A stretch of 64,000 bases of DNA, taken from contig NC_092582.1 in the NCBI RefSeq assembly GCF_037975245.1, positions 11,820,001 to 11,884,000 of the forward strand, in the 5' to 3' direction. The translations under genes were made by a program, and so were the position numbers. Below, piece by piece: positions 1 through 12,238 of this stretch. Every line of letters begins with the position of its first letter. The first letter of the stretch is position 1. A model generated the notes under the pieces. It worked only from the letters and a program-made list of their open reading frames with translations, was not told where the DNA came from and ran no database searches. The DNA comes from Apostichopus japonicus (lineage: Eukaryota > Echinodermata > Holothuroidea > Aspidochirotida > Stichopodidae).

Positions 1-1247
1 GCTACCAGCAATTCTCTTCTCGTATCTTATGTCAGTTCCTTCTATCTTATAAAAAAAACCCAGTGTCTCGTGAAAGGGTGTGACTGTTTTAATGTGTAAA
101 CAAAGCAAGTGATGTGGGAAAAATGCCAATCATTTCTCCTTTTCACATGCATAGAACATGCCTATAATTAAGAACTTTGATTGGTACCGCTGAATGACAC
201 CACGAAATCCCTTGCGTTAAAAAGGTTTTATATTTGTACAGTAAGTTTGCTATATCATATCCTCACAACTTAGACACTATTTTTGTTATTGGTAATTTCA
301 AAGGATGGCAACTGAAACTTACTAGTGTTGTCAGAAAACAGTATCCTTGTAGGCTACTTTGAATAGGTATATCAAATTAAGTCCATTTACGTCCTTACCA
401 CTCAACCATTCCTCTTAATCAGTGTAGTCAGTACAGTGATTACCGGGTTTTCAGCGTAGGTGTCACAGCATGGTTGAGACAGTTATTTGGAGGCTAATAA
501 CTTACAAGGGTGTATTTTACAAAAGGTTTGTTGGGATGGCCATGAGGTAGTTGAAGCCGTACAGGGGGCTCATCCAGAATAAAACTTTTGACGTAAAATT
601 GTGTATTCTCACTCATGCATATTTAAGTTATAAATTAGATAAATACATAGGTACACACACATGGTTGTGCCAATAACTACTTCTATTGTTGTGTGTGGGG
701 TTGGAAACCGGTGAGAGGTTTACACCCTACCCCCTCCATTCTTGCTTGAACTATTGTTATAAAGCCAGAGGTTTCAAGAATCAGATAGAGCCAAGAGGAC
801 ATTTGTCATCGGTTCCTCTTTCTTAACCCTTCATTTTCCTTAAGTATATTACGAATGTAAGAATTCACTATTCTGTGTCCTACATTTTCACGGGCACAAT
901 CCTAGTTTCCCGACGCCCCCCTGATTGACACAGGCCCCAGGCTGTAGCCCCCCTCCCATCAGGCATATATCAAATCTACAAAGTTAGGTCGGTTTTAACT
1001 TTCTGAAGGACAATTTATCAAACAATGGTAATTTTTAAATGAGTTAATTCGATAGTTTCTTGATAGAATTCAGTATACAAAGAAAAAGCCTTTCGTCCAA
1101 TCGTAACTACACTTTGGTTGTGAAGTTGAGTAACAGTCAGCAGGGGAGATGGAGGGGGGGGGGATATCCTTAGGTCATCATACTATCCAAAATATATCAT
1201 AAGATAACCTCAAAGAAGAGAAAATGGTTATATATAGTTTCTCTCAG

Positions 1248-1253
1248 TTTATT
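1248..1253 (-). terminator. Possible NUP188 polyadenylation signal
   Basis: AATAAA on the minus strand, the first canonical signal I noticed downstream of the NUP188 stop. It implies a 3' UTR of about 1.2 kb. It could be a chance match, and a variant hexamer nearer the stop may be used. Confidence 0.3.
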
Positions 1254-1474
1254 GTACAAAATAGCAACCATTATTGAAGCATGAAAAACCTGCACTGTAC
1301 AACATATTGAAATGAACTTGTTCACATATGACCAGAGGACAGCCTTACAAGGATTCACTAGGTATATGGGAACTAGGTTTATGGGAACGTGTTTTACACA
1401 ATTTACAAATAATTAACATATAATTAACTAAAGTAGACACATAATTAACCCAAATTTCATTAGTTTGCTTGTCC

Positions 1475-1759
1475 GTCTTTGACGGGATGACGTTAGGCAC
1501 AAAACTATTTTTTTTGTATGTTGTATACCGTCGCTATCTATAATAACACTAGAGGAATGACCCTTTAACATTTGAGGCTCCTCAATTACAGTGACTGGAC
1601 TATATAGTCTAACAAGGTCTTTGACGGGATGACATTAGGCACAAAACTATTTTTTTTATATGTTGTATACCGTTGCTATCTATAATAACACTAGAGGAAT
1701 GACCCTCTAACATCTGAGGCTCCTCAGTAACAGTGGCTGGACTACATAGTCTAACAAGG
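1475..1759. repeat. 142-bp tandem duplication
   Basis: Two copies, 1475-1616 and 1617-1759, both start GTCTTTGACGGGATGAC and end AGTCTAACAAG, with few differences. It lies downstream of the NUP188 stop, possibly in the 3' UTR. Confidence 0.88.
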
Positions 1760-2239
1760 TCAGTTCCTTAGATGCAACACGGCACTCAAAAGCAACAAAT
1801 AAGAGTTTTATGGTCTCAAATGACTCATTTATCATAGATCACAAATCTTAACAAGGATTAAATGGTGCTAAATGTCATTCAAATATGCTCTGTTGTTTAT
1901 ATGAAGTTACAAGAACATGTTTTGGACTAGTTATTAGAAAGAAAATAAATACATGCACACAAAAGCACAAACAGTGAATTAACCTTTAGATCTGCATTGA
2001 GGAACTAACTTCATCAATAATTTAGTTTTCTTGGACTCTGAAATTCTAGAGAATTGAGTCATCACTTTCACTTCAACTGGCAATTCATTCATGCCTTGAC
2101 CTGTCAGACATCCCTTCCGACCAATCACACCTTATGCCTTCCACCCCCTCCACCCCCCCCCCCCAAAGATTTAGGGAGTGAAAGAGAAGAGCATTTCAAC
2201 ATAGGAATTGCATAAGAATCCTACAGATACTAATACAGT

Positions 2240-2289
2240 GAAGGTCAAACACATCTGAAGGTCAAACACATCTGAAGGTCAAACACATA
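2240..2289. repeat. 17-bp unit repeated three times
   Basis: GAAGGTCAAACACATCT occurs twice in full and a third time with a changed end. Confidence 0.9.
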
Positions 2290-2447
2290 CAACATGGGAG
2301 GTAAGCTTTCTCGCCTATCTTCCTCATAAAATAGTGGACAATATACTTTGTTTTTCAGTATTTGCTGGAAAACACTGCTAATTCATTCATTCATTTTGAT
2401 GAAATTTGTATTCTTGCGAGTAAATTTCAAAGTTAATTTTTTCGAGC

Positions 2448-5400
2448 TTATTTTAAAGTCTCTTGGACAAAGGTCTGTACAGCCTTGAAAAATCTCTGTT
2501 CGTCAGATTCTGTAAATGAAGTGTGCGATGAAGTCGTCCGCAGTAATGTCTTTCCTGGTGTGCCACTGCGGGTCCCAGTCCGAGGACTTGCGTCTCTGGG
2601 GGATGAGAGGCTTCCTCGCCGGAAATATCGATGTAGGCCCACCAGAAAGTTATTCTGTTAAGGACAAAAAAAATAGAAGTTTCAGACAAGTAAAAACTGT
2701 ATATCAAAATAGATGGTTACTAAAAATATTTAGTTATGATCAACCAAGCAACCAGGTATTATTGAATGAAGTCATAAATTGTTTTTTTTTAACGAATTTG
2801 CTTGAGTTTTGTGAATCGGACTACTTGACCTTTTCTCAAACGCTAGCGAGAAGTGTAAAGCGAGGTTTTAACAAAAATAATGTCCTTATCAAATTGTTGA
2901 ACCTGTTCACAGACCTGTAACAGTTTTTCATATTAAAAGTAATAGCCGGTGTTTAATGAGTGTCAAAATCACAAATTTTCACACAAAATCCCTTCGGTTT
3001 CAGGGTTAATCACAGGTTTCCATCTGTGTTTTTGGAACAAGTGCCTTAGGTTTTTTGTTCTTTGTTATTATCAATGGTTTTGTATATAAGTCCTAACTCT
3101 AAATCAATAAAATATTAGCCTAGTCACCTGTTTATCTCATCTACAGTTTGAGAGAAAAAATGCATTTGAGTATAAAAGCCAATACTCCAAAATGTTTGAA
3201 GAGTTCATATTTTAATAGCTATGATCTTCCCTCAAACTTACTGATCTGATCTGATCTGATTGCCAGCCGCTGTGTAATTTAATTCCGTTATTGAACAGAG
3301 ATATGAGAGTAATAGGGAAGTTTTCTTGGTTATTTTCACCTGCTGTTGTTTACTTACCAGCTCAGAGCTAAGCTCCCTCTTCAGTAACTGTCTGTCCCTT
3401 CCATCCACAGATGGTTCCCTAAGGATCCTCATTCCTTGAGCCATGACTAACAGCACTGCATTCTCCATTAAGAAAATGACTCTCTCCCTGCACAGGGGAA
3501 AGAAAAGTTTCAGCTTCGTATTTTAAAAGAGATCGACAATTTTCCCTTCTTTTCCTTTGTTTTTAATTTGCAGGATTTTGAAGGTAATTAAGAATGACAC
3601 AAAAAGTCACAGAATTAGGAATAAATTTGAACAGTTCGACCTTTGTGTGGAATCAGGGTTTATCTTCAGCTACAAGCAGATATAACGACAGCCATTGTAA
3701 ACGATAATTCAACCAATTCTGTATTCTGTTTCATAAGTATTAAATGAAGGGGTCACTTAACGGAAAAAATGTCTGTGAACTTGAAACAATCATATCTTAA
3801 TTAGGAATAGGAAATTGTGATTGAGTCTTCACCTGACGAGTATAGAAATATTTGACTTTTCTTACTTGCTTTATGCTGTGCTGCATAACCTTTGGTGGCA
3901 ACCCTCCAAATATTTTTTGCAACCCTAACAAGGATCCCCTCCCCCACTTTGAATACCGAGGGTCTACAGAATGACCTGGTTACAAGCATGAATCTCATGA
4001 ATCTTGGAATAACACGTAAGAATTAGTCGTAAATATTACCTTCGAAGACCTGGTGGTGATGGGTGGAGCTTTGGAGATACTGACACAATTTTAACCGCAC
4101 CGCTGTCAATCTAGGGGTCAAAGTTACATTAAAAGCATCAGATATAGACAGAGCTATTTAATAACATTATTGACCTAGGCTTGCATATTTATAACATTAC
4201 TGTCATCTTTTGAAAGTTTACTTCATGTCCGATAATACCAGAAAATTATTCATATTTACGTCACATAGCCTGTATACCATCAGTGATATGCCCATGCCAA
4301 GGGGTGTAATGGGGGTACCCCCAAATCCATCATCAGCCAGGGGGTTTATTTGGGTCATGGAAGAATTAAACTATTCCTCTTGGCCCACATGTGCAAACTC
4401 CCTTATTTATCTCACGCAGAAATTCAAGAGTATTTATTAGCACAACCTTGCATTTAGAACTAATTATAAACCCAATTTATAGTCTAAACTGCCTCTGAAT
4501 ACACCTTTTGTTAAATCCTGCATTTGTCCTTGGCCCTTCCAGAATTATTCATGCCCCTACCTAAATCAACAACCACAGGCCTACACCCATCCTTTGTAAA
4601 CTTCTGGCCATTCCATAAAGGTTCTTACCTCAAACTAAAGCAGTCATGGCAAGTTTGAAACTTACAACCAACCAACCCTCCCACCCCTCTGAAATCCTGT
4701 GCATGTCACTGTATATCAGTTCCAGTCCTACATATTGACACATGCTAACTCTCACCTACCATTATCAGCTAATTATAAACACAAAAGCCATATGGTGTGT
4801 ACAGGACCAAGAGCTTTGCAAACAGACACTTCTTACGGCTCCTGCGAATGTAGAAGGCCATCTTAGTTTCATCGATAAGCAATCTTATACTTTCAGTAAT
4901 ACTAGGTAGGTTTGGTAACATTCTTCACTTAATGCAAACAAACTACTCTTAGAAGAGAAAATGGTTTATCACCACCAAGGGATACCTTTGGTAGAAGCTG
5001 AAGACACCAGTTGATACAGGAGAGCAGAAATCCAAACGATGGTGGGCTTGACTGATCCATACTGGGTGTACTGAAACTGAGTTCAAACAAAACTGGGTAC
5101 TCCGTCACATCAAGACTCTATTCAAAAGAAATTAAACAAGATAGAGAGACATTCAGGAATATAGCAGATTGTATGAAGTAACTAATATCAAGACAGGGTT
5201 CTTGTTAGTTTCAGACTTTACACATGTAACACATGTGCATCACTTAAAGTGACTAGTCTAACAAACAGATTATTCTATGACTCATGCTGCTATGAAACAA
5301 TATTGTAAGTGGTAACTGTTAGTGTCGTTACTACTTTTGAATGTTTGAAATAAGGCTTTGTATATGAAGGGGCCCATCACTCAAAGTGACTGGACTAACA

Positions 5401-8400
5401 AGTTTAAGAAACAGACTATTGGATGACTCATGCAGCTACAATATTAATACATGCAGTTACTATAATAATGATAATGATAATAATCAACAGTTACTTTGAC
5501 CCACAAGGGCTCAATGGATTACAACTTACACGTCGGGTGGCTTCCAATTCAACATTTGAACTCAAATTTGGAATCTTTTCAATTTAGAAAGTCATCTATT
5601 CCTGCCAAAACTAACTGTGATTGGGAGGGGGGGGGGGCTTGTTTATCCCACAACAGGGTCTATCTAATTCAGTGGCAGTTTGAAGTAACTTACTTGATTC
5701 AACAGAGCTTCCAGTAGTGGTGGGCTCACTCTCTGTAAGGCTAGTAAAGTATTTGTGAGGATGATGACAAGTCTATAAGAAAGGGAAACATTACAGACAT
5801 ATTCTAGTGCAGACAATATATAAAGTCATATTACTACAGCTCGAAGAGTATTCCACACTGTTAGTTGAACACCCCATCTCCATATCTTGTCCCTTACTTG
5901 AGATATGATTAAATAAATGTAACATATTTTGAACAGCTAAACCTTCTCTTATAGTCTAGAAGGTGAATCACAGTAGGTCGTCTGTGATGTCATTTGGGGT
6001 TGGAGTTCTTCAAAACCTTTTAGTTAGGCTATTATAATATTCTTGTTGATTTATACTTGAAACCTGATACATTTACAGTTTGCTTAGCTGTCAATGTTCT
6101 CTGTATTTAGCATTTCATTTAAAGGCATCACTCTCTTAGAAATATTATTTTCCTCTGTTGATAAATAATTAAAATATTATACACCAAATAGCCTTAGACA
6201 GCCCAATATACAGAGTCCGTTTGCCCCTGCCATATTTAAACATTGACCTTGCTTGTATTTATATAACTTCAGGGCTCTGTTCATGGCTGCGGTGGTTCAC
6301 CAATTGACAAATCAGGTAATAAGACAAGTTACCACATGAGCGAAGACCTCACCACCCAGTTGGGAAAGGTATTTGTTTTCATTCCATTTAACACGTTCAT
6401 GTTAATAGGACTGTTTCTAACAGGGTTAAGGATTGTTCATACTGTCAGTAGGAGTGCTTTGAAGCATGATTTGAGAGAACAGTACAGAGTGTTATGAAGC
6501 ACTAAAAAATATCGCCCCAACTGGCTTGACCTCACCCTTACCTGCATTTGCATAATTTCAGGGCTAACTTCAATATCTGATAAATCAGATTACAAGTTCC
6601 CCTACGACCTTACTGTACCTTACTTGTATTTGCATAATTTCACGGCAAATTTCAACCAATTCAGATGGCAAGTTCTCCTACGACCTGTGACCTAACCTTG
6701 CCTGTATTTGCATAATTTCAGGGCTAATTTGAACAGTCTGATAGATCAGATGACAAGTACTTCTATGATCTATGACCTTACCTTGCTTGTATTTGCATAA
6801 TTTCAGGGCTAATTTGAACAGTCTGATAGATCAGATGACAAGTACTTCTACGACCTGTGACCTTACCTTGCCTGTATTTGCATAATTTCAGGGCTGATTT
6901 CAACATCTGAAAGATCAGATGATGAGGACACTTGATGCTGAAGCAATCTGCTAGGAGCACTGTTCAAGAACTGTATCATGTGACCAGGCTGTCTGCCTTT
7001 TTCTTTAGAGTGTTCCTGAAAGAAGATTCAATATTACATAAAACATTTAATATCATTGCAGCATCAAACATGTAAACAGCACTTGTGTGGAACAGAAAAA
7101 AGCAATCCACCAACTTTGTCATTTAATAATAATAATCATAACACGCAGTTCTTATAAAGCGCAAATACACACTTAAGTCTCAATGCGCTGATTATTAACC
7201 CCTGGTCATTGGCAACTTGTCACACCCACACACTAAAGTGTGCACAATTCAATCAATCTCTCCTGGGGCACCACAGTGCACCACAACCACGTGTCCCCCG
7301 GGGGACTTCCCATAGGGTGCAGCCACAAACCGGCGCACGCAACTATATTTACAAGTTACCTCGCAGGTCCCCAATTATACACCTGGGTGAAGAGAGGCAA
7401 TGGAGATAAAGCGCCTTGCCCAAGGACACAACGCAATGATCTGGCCAGGGCTCGAACCTGTAATCCTTAGATCACAAGTCCACTGCCTTAACCACTTGAC
7501 CACAACGCCCTCCTTGCATACATCAAACATTTATAAACTAAGAAGGACTGCAGGCGAACCTCTAACACTTCCCCATCCCCCTCTCCCTCAAACAAATATT
7601 ATTGAACAAATAAACCATGTTCATGAAAGAGAGTCACATTAGCAGATACTGTTTCCCTTCAAATTATTTCCCAAAAACTATCTTATAAAAGAAACAACCC
7701 ACTTGAACAGCTCTAAGAAAACAAGAGAGAGGCAAAATGCAACAACCATAATTTCCAACTGCAATTTAAAGTCTTATTTGCACTGACAGGACATATTAGT
7801 AAACTATGTCAAATGTATTATACACATCAAAATGTTTTCCATCAATGTGATACCCTTTCATCCTTTCAAGAACATGTACTCCAACTACCAACAGCATTGA
7901 CAGAGAATAAAAACCTCTGAAAGTTCTTTTTTTTATTTTAAATTGTAAATGAAGGATTATTTTGTGCAAACCTCGACAAGATATTGAAGAAGCCGTGGTC
8001 TAATGAGGAGTGCTACACAGGACTGACAGAGCTGTCCCATCGTCTCTAGGAATTCTACAAACATCTCTGGCAAGTGAAACCGCCATTCCCTCGCAAAGGA
8101 AGCCAGTTGGCATAGGAAAGCTGTGGTAGCTTCGGCTTCCAGAAGGCTAGACTGCGAGTGATTGACGTGAGCAATCTGCAGGCACTGAAAAGACAACAAG
8201 GAGGTGACTATAACTCTTAAACTGACATCTCTTAAACCTGGAGGGCATGCACCCTCAGAGGGCATGAGGAAGGATTCCAAGCTGTGTTAAAGCTATAGGC
8301 ATAACCAACAAAGCATTCATCTACAGCTGGTAAAGGGGGGGGAGGGGTGCAAAAGTTTTCTCTATTGCTAAGGGATGCAAGAAATGAAAAAATTTCAGAA

Positions 8401-11400
8401 ATAAAGGAATTACCCAGAGCTACAGAATATCTGCTAACAGGGGAGAATATTAAAACCATATGAAACAAACGTTTTCTCTGGTTGTTAGAATGATGAGGGG
8501 GTGGGCGGGAATTGGGGAGAGCAACCAAATGTCCATCAAACGAATTCATCATACAATAAGTTAAAGATAAAAAAATTGAACTAGTTTCATCTTTATGAAA
8601 TATATTACAGAGCATGCACAGGATTGGCCATCCTTTAATACTTGGGTAGCCAAGGAAACCAGAATGTCACTTCAGAGATTAGTTGACATAAAATCAATAA
8701 TATAGCGTTATTTGCTTTAGTCTGAATGCAATCCAATCATGAGATTTGCTTGAATCATACTCACGTAGGACACACGTTCCCGGTGCGCTCCTATAAAGTC
8801 CAACGCATCAGGTATGAAGTTGTGTCTTAGTGATGAGAGCATGATAGTCATTACTCTTATGGAGAGGCGGTAGATACCCAGCCAGGTAGGTTGTTGTCTG
8901 GAGGTAGTTATTGCATCCTTATGCTGATGGAGACCATAAAGCTGGTATTTTACATTGAATTTATTTATTTTATTTATTAATTAGTTTTATCACAAAAGAA
9001 AATTACAATGTGAAAGGAAGTCTTCTATAAAGCCTGAATTGGCTTAACAGAGTAGAAGACTCCCTGGTCAGTAGTTTTGGTCAGTAGTTTTGAATGAACT
9101 CAAGACCGTCGGTTATATAATGGAGATTTATACCGAATTTGTTCTAACGATCGTGTTAAAGACTGAGAGGATAAAGAAACTGTTAGCAAACTGCTTGTCA
9201 TCTGTGAAAAAGCCTGAGTAGGGTAAATATTAAATATGTGAAAGTTAGAGGCAGTGATGCTTTGATCCTAACAGGATCTTCTTCAGAGACTCACTAAGAA
9301 CATATTAAGAGACACACAGATGGACAGTTAGTTAAATTGGGCAAATTGGAAGCAATCCTCTTTTTCTTGCTTCTTACTTTTGGATGGATTATTTTTTATT
9401 AATGAGCGAGCAATATTGGCGTACGTCTCAGACAAATTAAGAGCTGTCAATTTTTTATCGAAACAATAAATTCTTCGCATGTATGCTCGCAGGGGCACAC
9501 ATGCGTAATTTAGCATCTCAAATATTTCAAAATTGTGTTTTTGATTATGTTTCAAAAATACTTTCTAAAATCATGTGATTTTGTGTGTATTTTATTACAA
9601 ATGTAAGTGACAAGACACAAAAAAGTTTGAAATGATACAATAATATAAAAGAAGGTAGGGGGCTTCTGTTTATGATACAGTAATGTGTTCCTATTTCATA
9701 AAGTTTTTGATAATCAACCTGAAGATAAAATAATACTTAAAAGGAATAAAAATTTAATTTCTCACTGTAGAGGTTGAACTCCACTTAATGGCAGCGACAG
9801 GTGTAGTCTTCTGGTAAACATTTATGAGAGGGAGGGTAAGATGTTGGTTTAACCCACCAATCTGAAGTGCCTCAGCACACTTAAGAAGAAAGAAAGCAAA
9901 ACAAAAATTAAACTTCATCAAGTTTTCATAGGTGCAACTTAAAATAATTGTAATAACTTAAAATATTGTATATAACTTAAAATAATTTAAAAAAAAAAAC
10001 TTAAAATAAAAAAAATAACTTAAAATAATTGTAACTTAAAATATTGCTGACAGGAAGGGATCGATTTATAGTTCTCCCAAATTCCTATGCTTAGTCTAAG
10101 TATTCAACTCTCTATCATTTAAATTATCTATATGTATTATTCTTCACCAATAGAAATAAGAAACATACATATATATAAAGGAGTATTAAGATCAAGAAAT
10201 ATAAAAATATGTATGTAAATATTAGCATACGATGAAAGTTAAACTTAAAAAAAATAGATTGGTTCAAATTACTTAAAATGTTTACAATAAAGGGTTTCAA
10301 GTTACCTCAGCAAGGAACTTAAACGAACTTTCTGAATGATTGTATTCTTTATTTTTGGCAAGATGTAAGGATTTTGTAAATTTCTATATGGATTTAACTT
10401 TAAGTCACTTTAGTGCAGGATAAAGTTGGTATATTTCATCATTAATTTTCATTGACTTCCTGATAATTTTAGCTTAAGCAGCAATATTTTCGACTTTACA
10501 AAGTGATGATTAAATCTAAGTGAAGTATATTGGAAGTGTACCCCAGAACTTTAAGACACATTCTAATCGATTATGTCTCATGCCATCAGGGAATCATTTG
10601 TCTGGAACCTATTTACTTTCTTCAGGGTACAGTTCCAAGTCCACAACTCCTCAAGGTATCACCCTAAGTTACTTGATAGTGCATGATAGCAAAATGCTAC
10701 TGTGTATGTACACCACAAGATTCATGCATATTCATGAAGGTAAGAATATTGAGCAGCCAGTTGGAACAATTTCCTAATGCTAATACCTCTCTAAACTGTA
10801 CTCCAATATCATGCTCTCAAACACTGGTATTGACAGTACAAACAGTTCCTAACCTTGACCTGATAGAAACATGATTTTCATACTGCTCATATTGACAATA
10901 CAAGTGCTCTGAAGCGATACATGACACTACAGTATAGAAAAAATTGTCCCAACTGGGTGATATTGAGTGGATTTCAGAAGTCAATAATGGCTTTGAATGT
11001 ATTAATATATTTAAAATATAAAATATATTACTTGCTATATGCAAAACTGAAATTCTGTTACCTAATACATGAAATAAACATCCCCCTCCTATTCTCATTA
11101 ACACATTTCAACCATGTCGTTTAATTATTCTACTGCTGTAAAAGAGACTAATTACCTGTGGAAGGGCAGCCAAGTCTAGAAACACAGATAACACAGCTTC
11201 AATGTAGTGGAGACCAGTTCTTGCCTGAGGAACCAAAACAAATTGATCATAAAATAGAAGATATTTAAATCTCTGGAAGAGATTAAATTTGTATGGGTTT
11301 ATGGACAGACAGATAGACAAACAGCTTCTATATCAGGTCTAGGTGTAATCTCTTTGACAGACATTTAAAGGAATGATCCTCTTACATCAGAAGCTTTGAA

Positions 11401-12238
11401 ATTAGCTGGATGGATTACCATAGCATGATGACCATTAGGTCTGCTCTTCAGAAGTTACATGAAATTCAATAGGAAATAATCTTCATGCTATGTCTTAATA
11501 ACTTTAATCTCTGGTTTATATGTTAAATGAAAGGTAAAAGAAATGTTTTATGTGAATTTATTAGTCTTTACAAGACAATGGATTAACATTCATCATTAAG
11601 CATGTACAAAGGAGTTAATACCACCATCGATTTTATCTTAAAGGTGTTTTCCAGTCACTTTCATACCATATTTAGCAGATAAGAATCATTAACAGTGGGA
11701 GAGATGGAGATACATTTACTTGCACGAAAAATTGTTCTTGTTTTGTTATGATATGAGATATGAACACTGAAATTTTGCCAAGAATTGTTTATTTTGTGAT
11801 TTGTGATACCACAAATGCAGACATGATAAGATAATATGTATAACTCAGGAGGGATCGGGAGTTATATCAAGGCCTTGAGAGTTATCACCTTAGTGGCATT
11901 TAACCGAGGAGATTTTATTTATTTATTTCATACAGCAACAACTTGCTGATTAATCAAGCCAATTATTTTTTTATTGTTCAATCATTTCCATTATCATTTT
12001 GGCAATCCAACCAATCAAAACTCAAAGAAAAGTATTACAGGATAAATCGAGACACTACTCTACAGTTTCCACTGATTGGAAAGAAAAAATCAATGCAACT
12101 CACCTCAATGCATGCCTGTAATGTGCTCAGCAAGACTGGGACGACACTGAACTCTCGCATGCACGTCAGCAATCCTTCTTGATTAGAGGAGAGGGTTAAG
12201 ATAATTTCATCCAAGAGGTAAGTGGCGAGAACAGGTAG
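2448..12238 (-). CDS. NUP188: NUP188 coding exons 41-51 and stop
   Basis: Exons on the minus strand: 12238-12104, 11224-11156, 9879-9766, 8923-8765, 8184-7972, 7015-6867, 5772-5694, 5117-4986, 4110-4040, 3487-3358, 2654-2448. Landmarks: VVPVLLSTLQACIE, GLHYIEAVLSVFLDLAALPQ, WLGIYRLSIRVMTIM, NFIPDALDFIGAHRER, QLCQSCVALLIRPRLLQYL, LTNTLLALQRVSPPLLEALL, LFELSFSTPSMDQSSPPSFG, RELSSEL-like KRELSSEL and VGLHRYFRRGSLSSPR. For exon 44 the acceptor could be 8923 (CAG) or six bases later (AAG); both keep frame. The donor of exon 46 sits in an 85-bp tandem array. The last exon ends in the stop at 2448-2450. Confidence 0.93.

Larger units (their letters stand above)
1..2447. other. NUP188 3' UTR and downstream flank
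   Basis: I see no gene here. The stretch holds a 142-bp tandem duplication (1475-1759), a 17-bp triplicate (2240-2289), a G run near 1150 and a C run near 2150. Its proximal part is probably NUP188 3' UTR. Confidence 0.5.

Noticed and set aside
2516-2920. 134-residue plus-strand open frame
   Set aside because: It overlaps the last NUP188 exon on the other strand and resembles no family; it is a shadow frame.
4111-4985. Possible U12-type intron after NUP188 exon 48 (donor GTATCCCTTGG)
   Set aside because: The donor only resembles the U12 consensus, and no convincing TCCTTAAC branch site lies at the right distance from the acceptor. It is treated as a normal GT-AG intron.
6778-6960. Open frame containing LIFQMLKSALKLCKYRQ and QISPEIMQIQAR
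   Set aside because: It mixes a wrong frame of NUP188 exon 46 with a downstream repeat unit. The true exon frame ends at the donor 6867/6866 and meets a stop if read on.
7209-7642. Several overlapping 66-80 residue plus-strand frames
   Set aside because: They lie on a tRNA-derived SINE and its flank; no protein family is recognisable.
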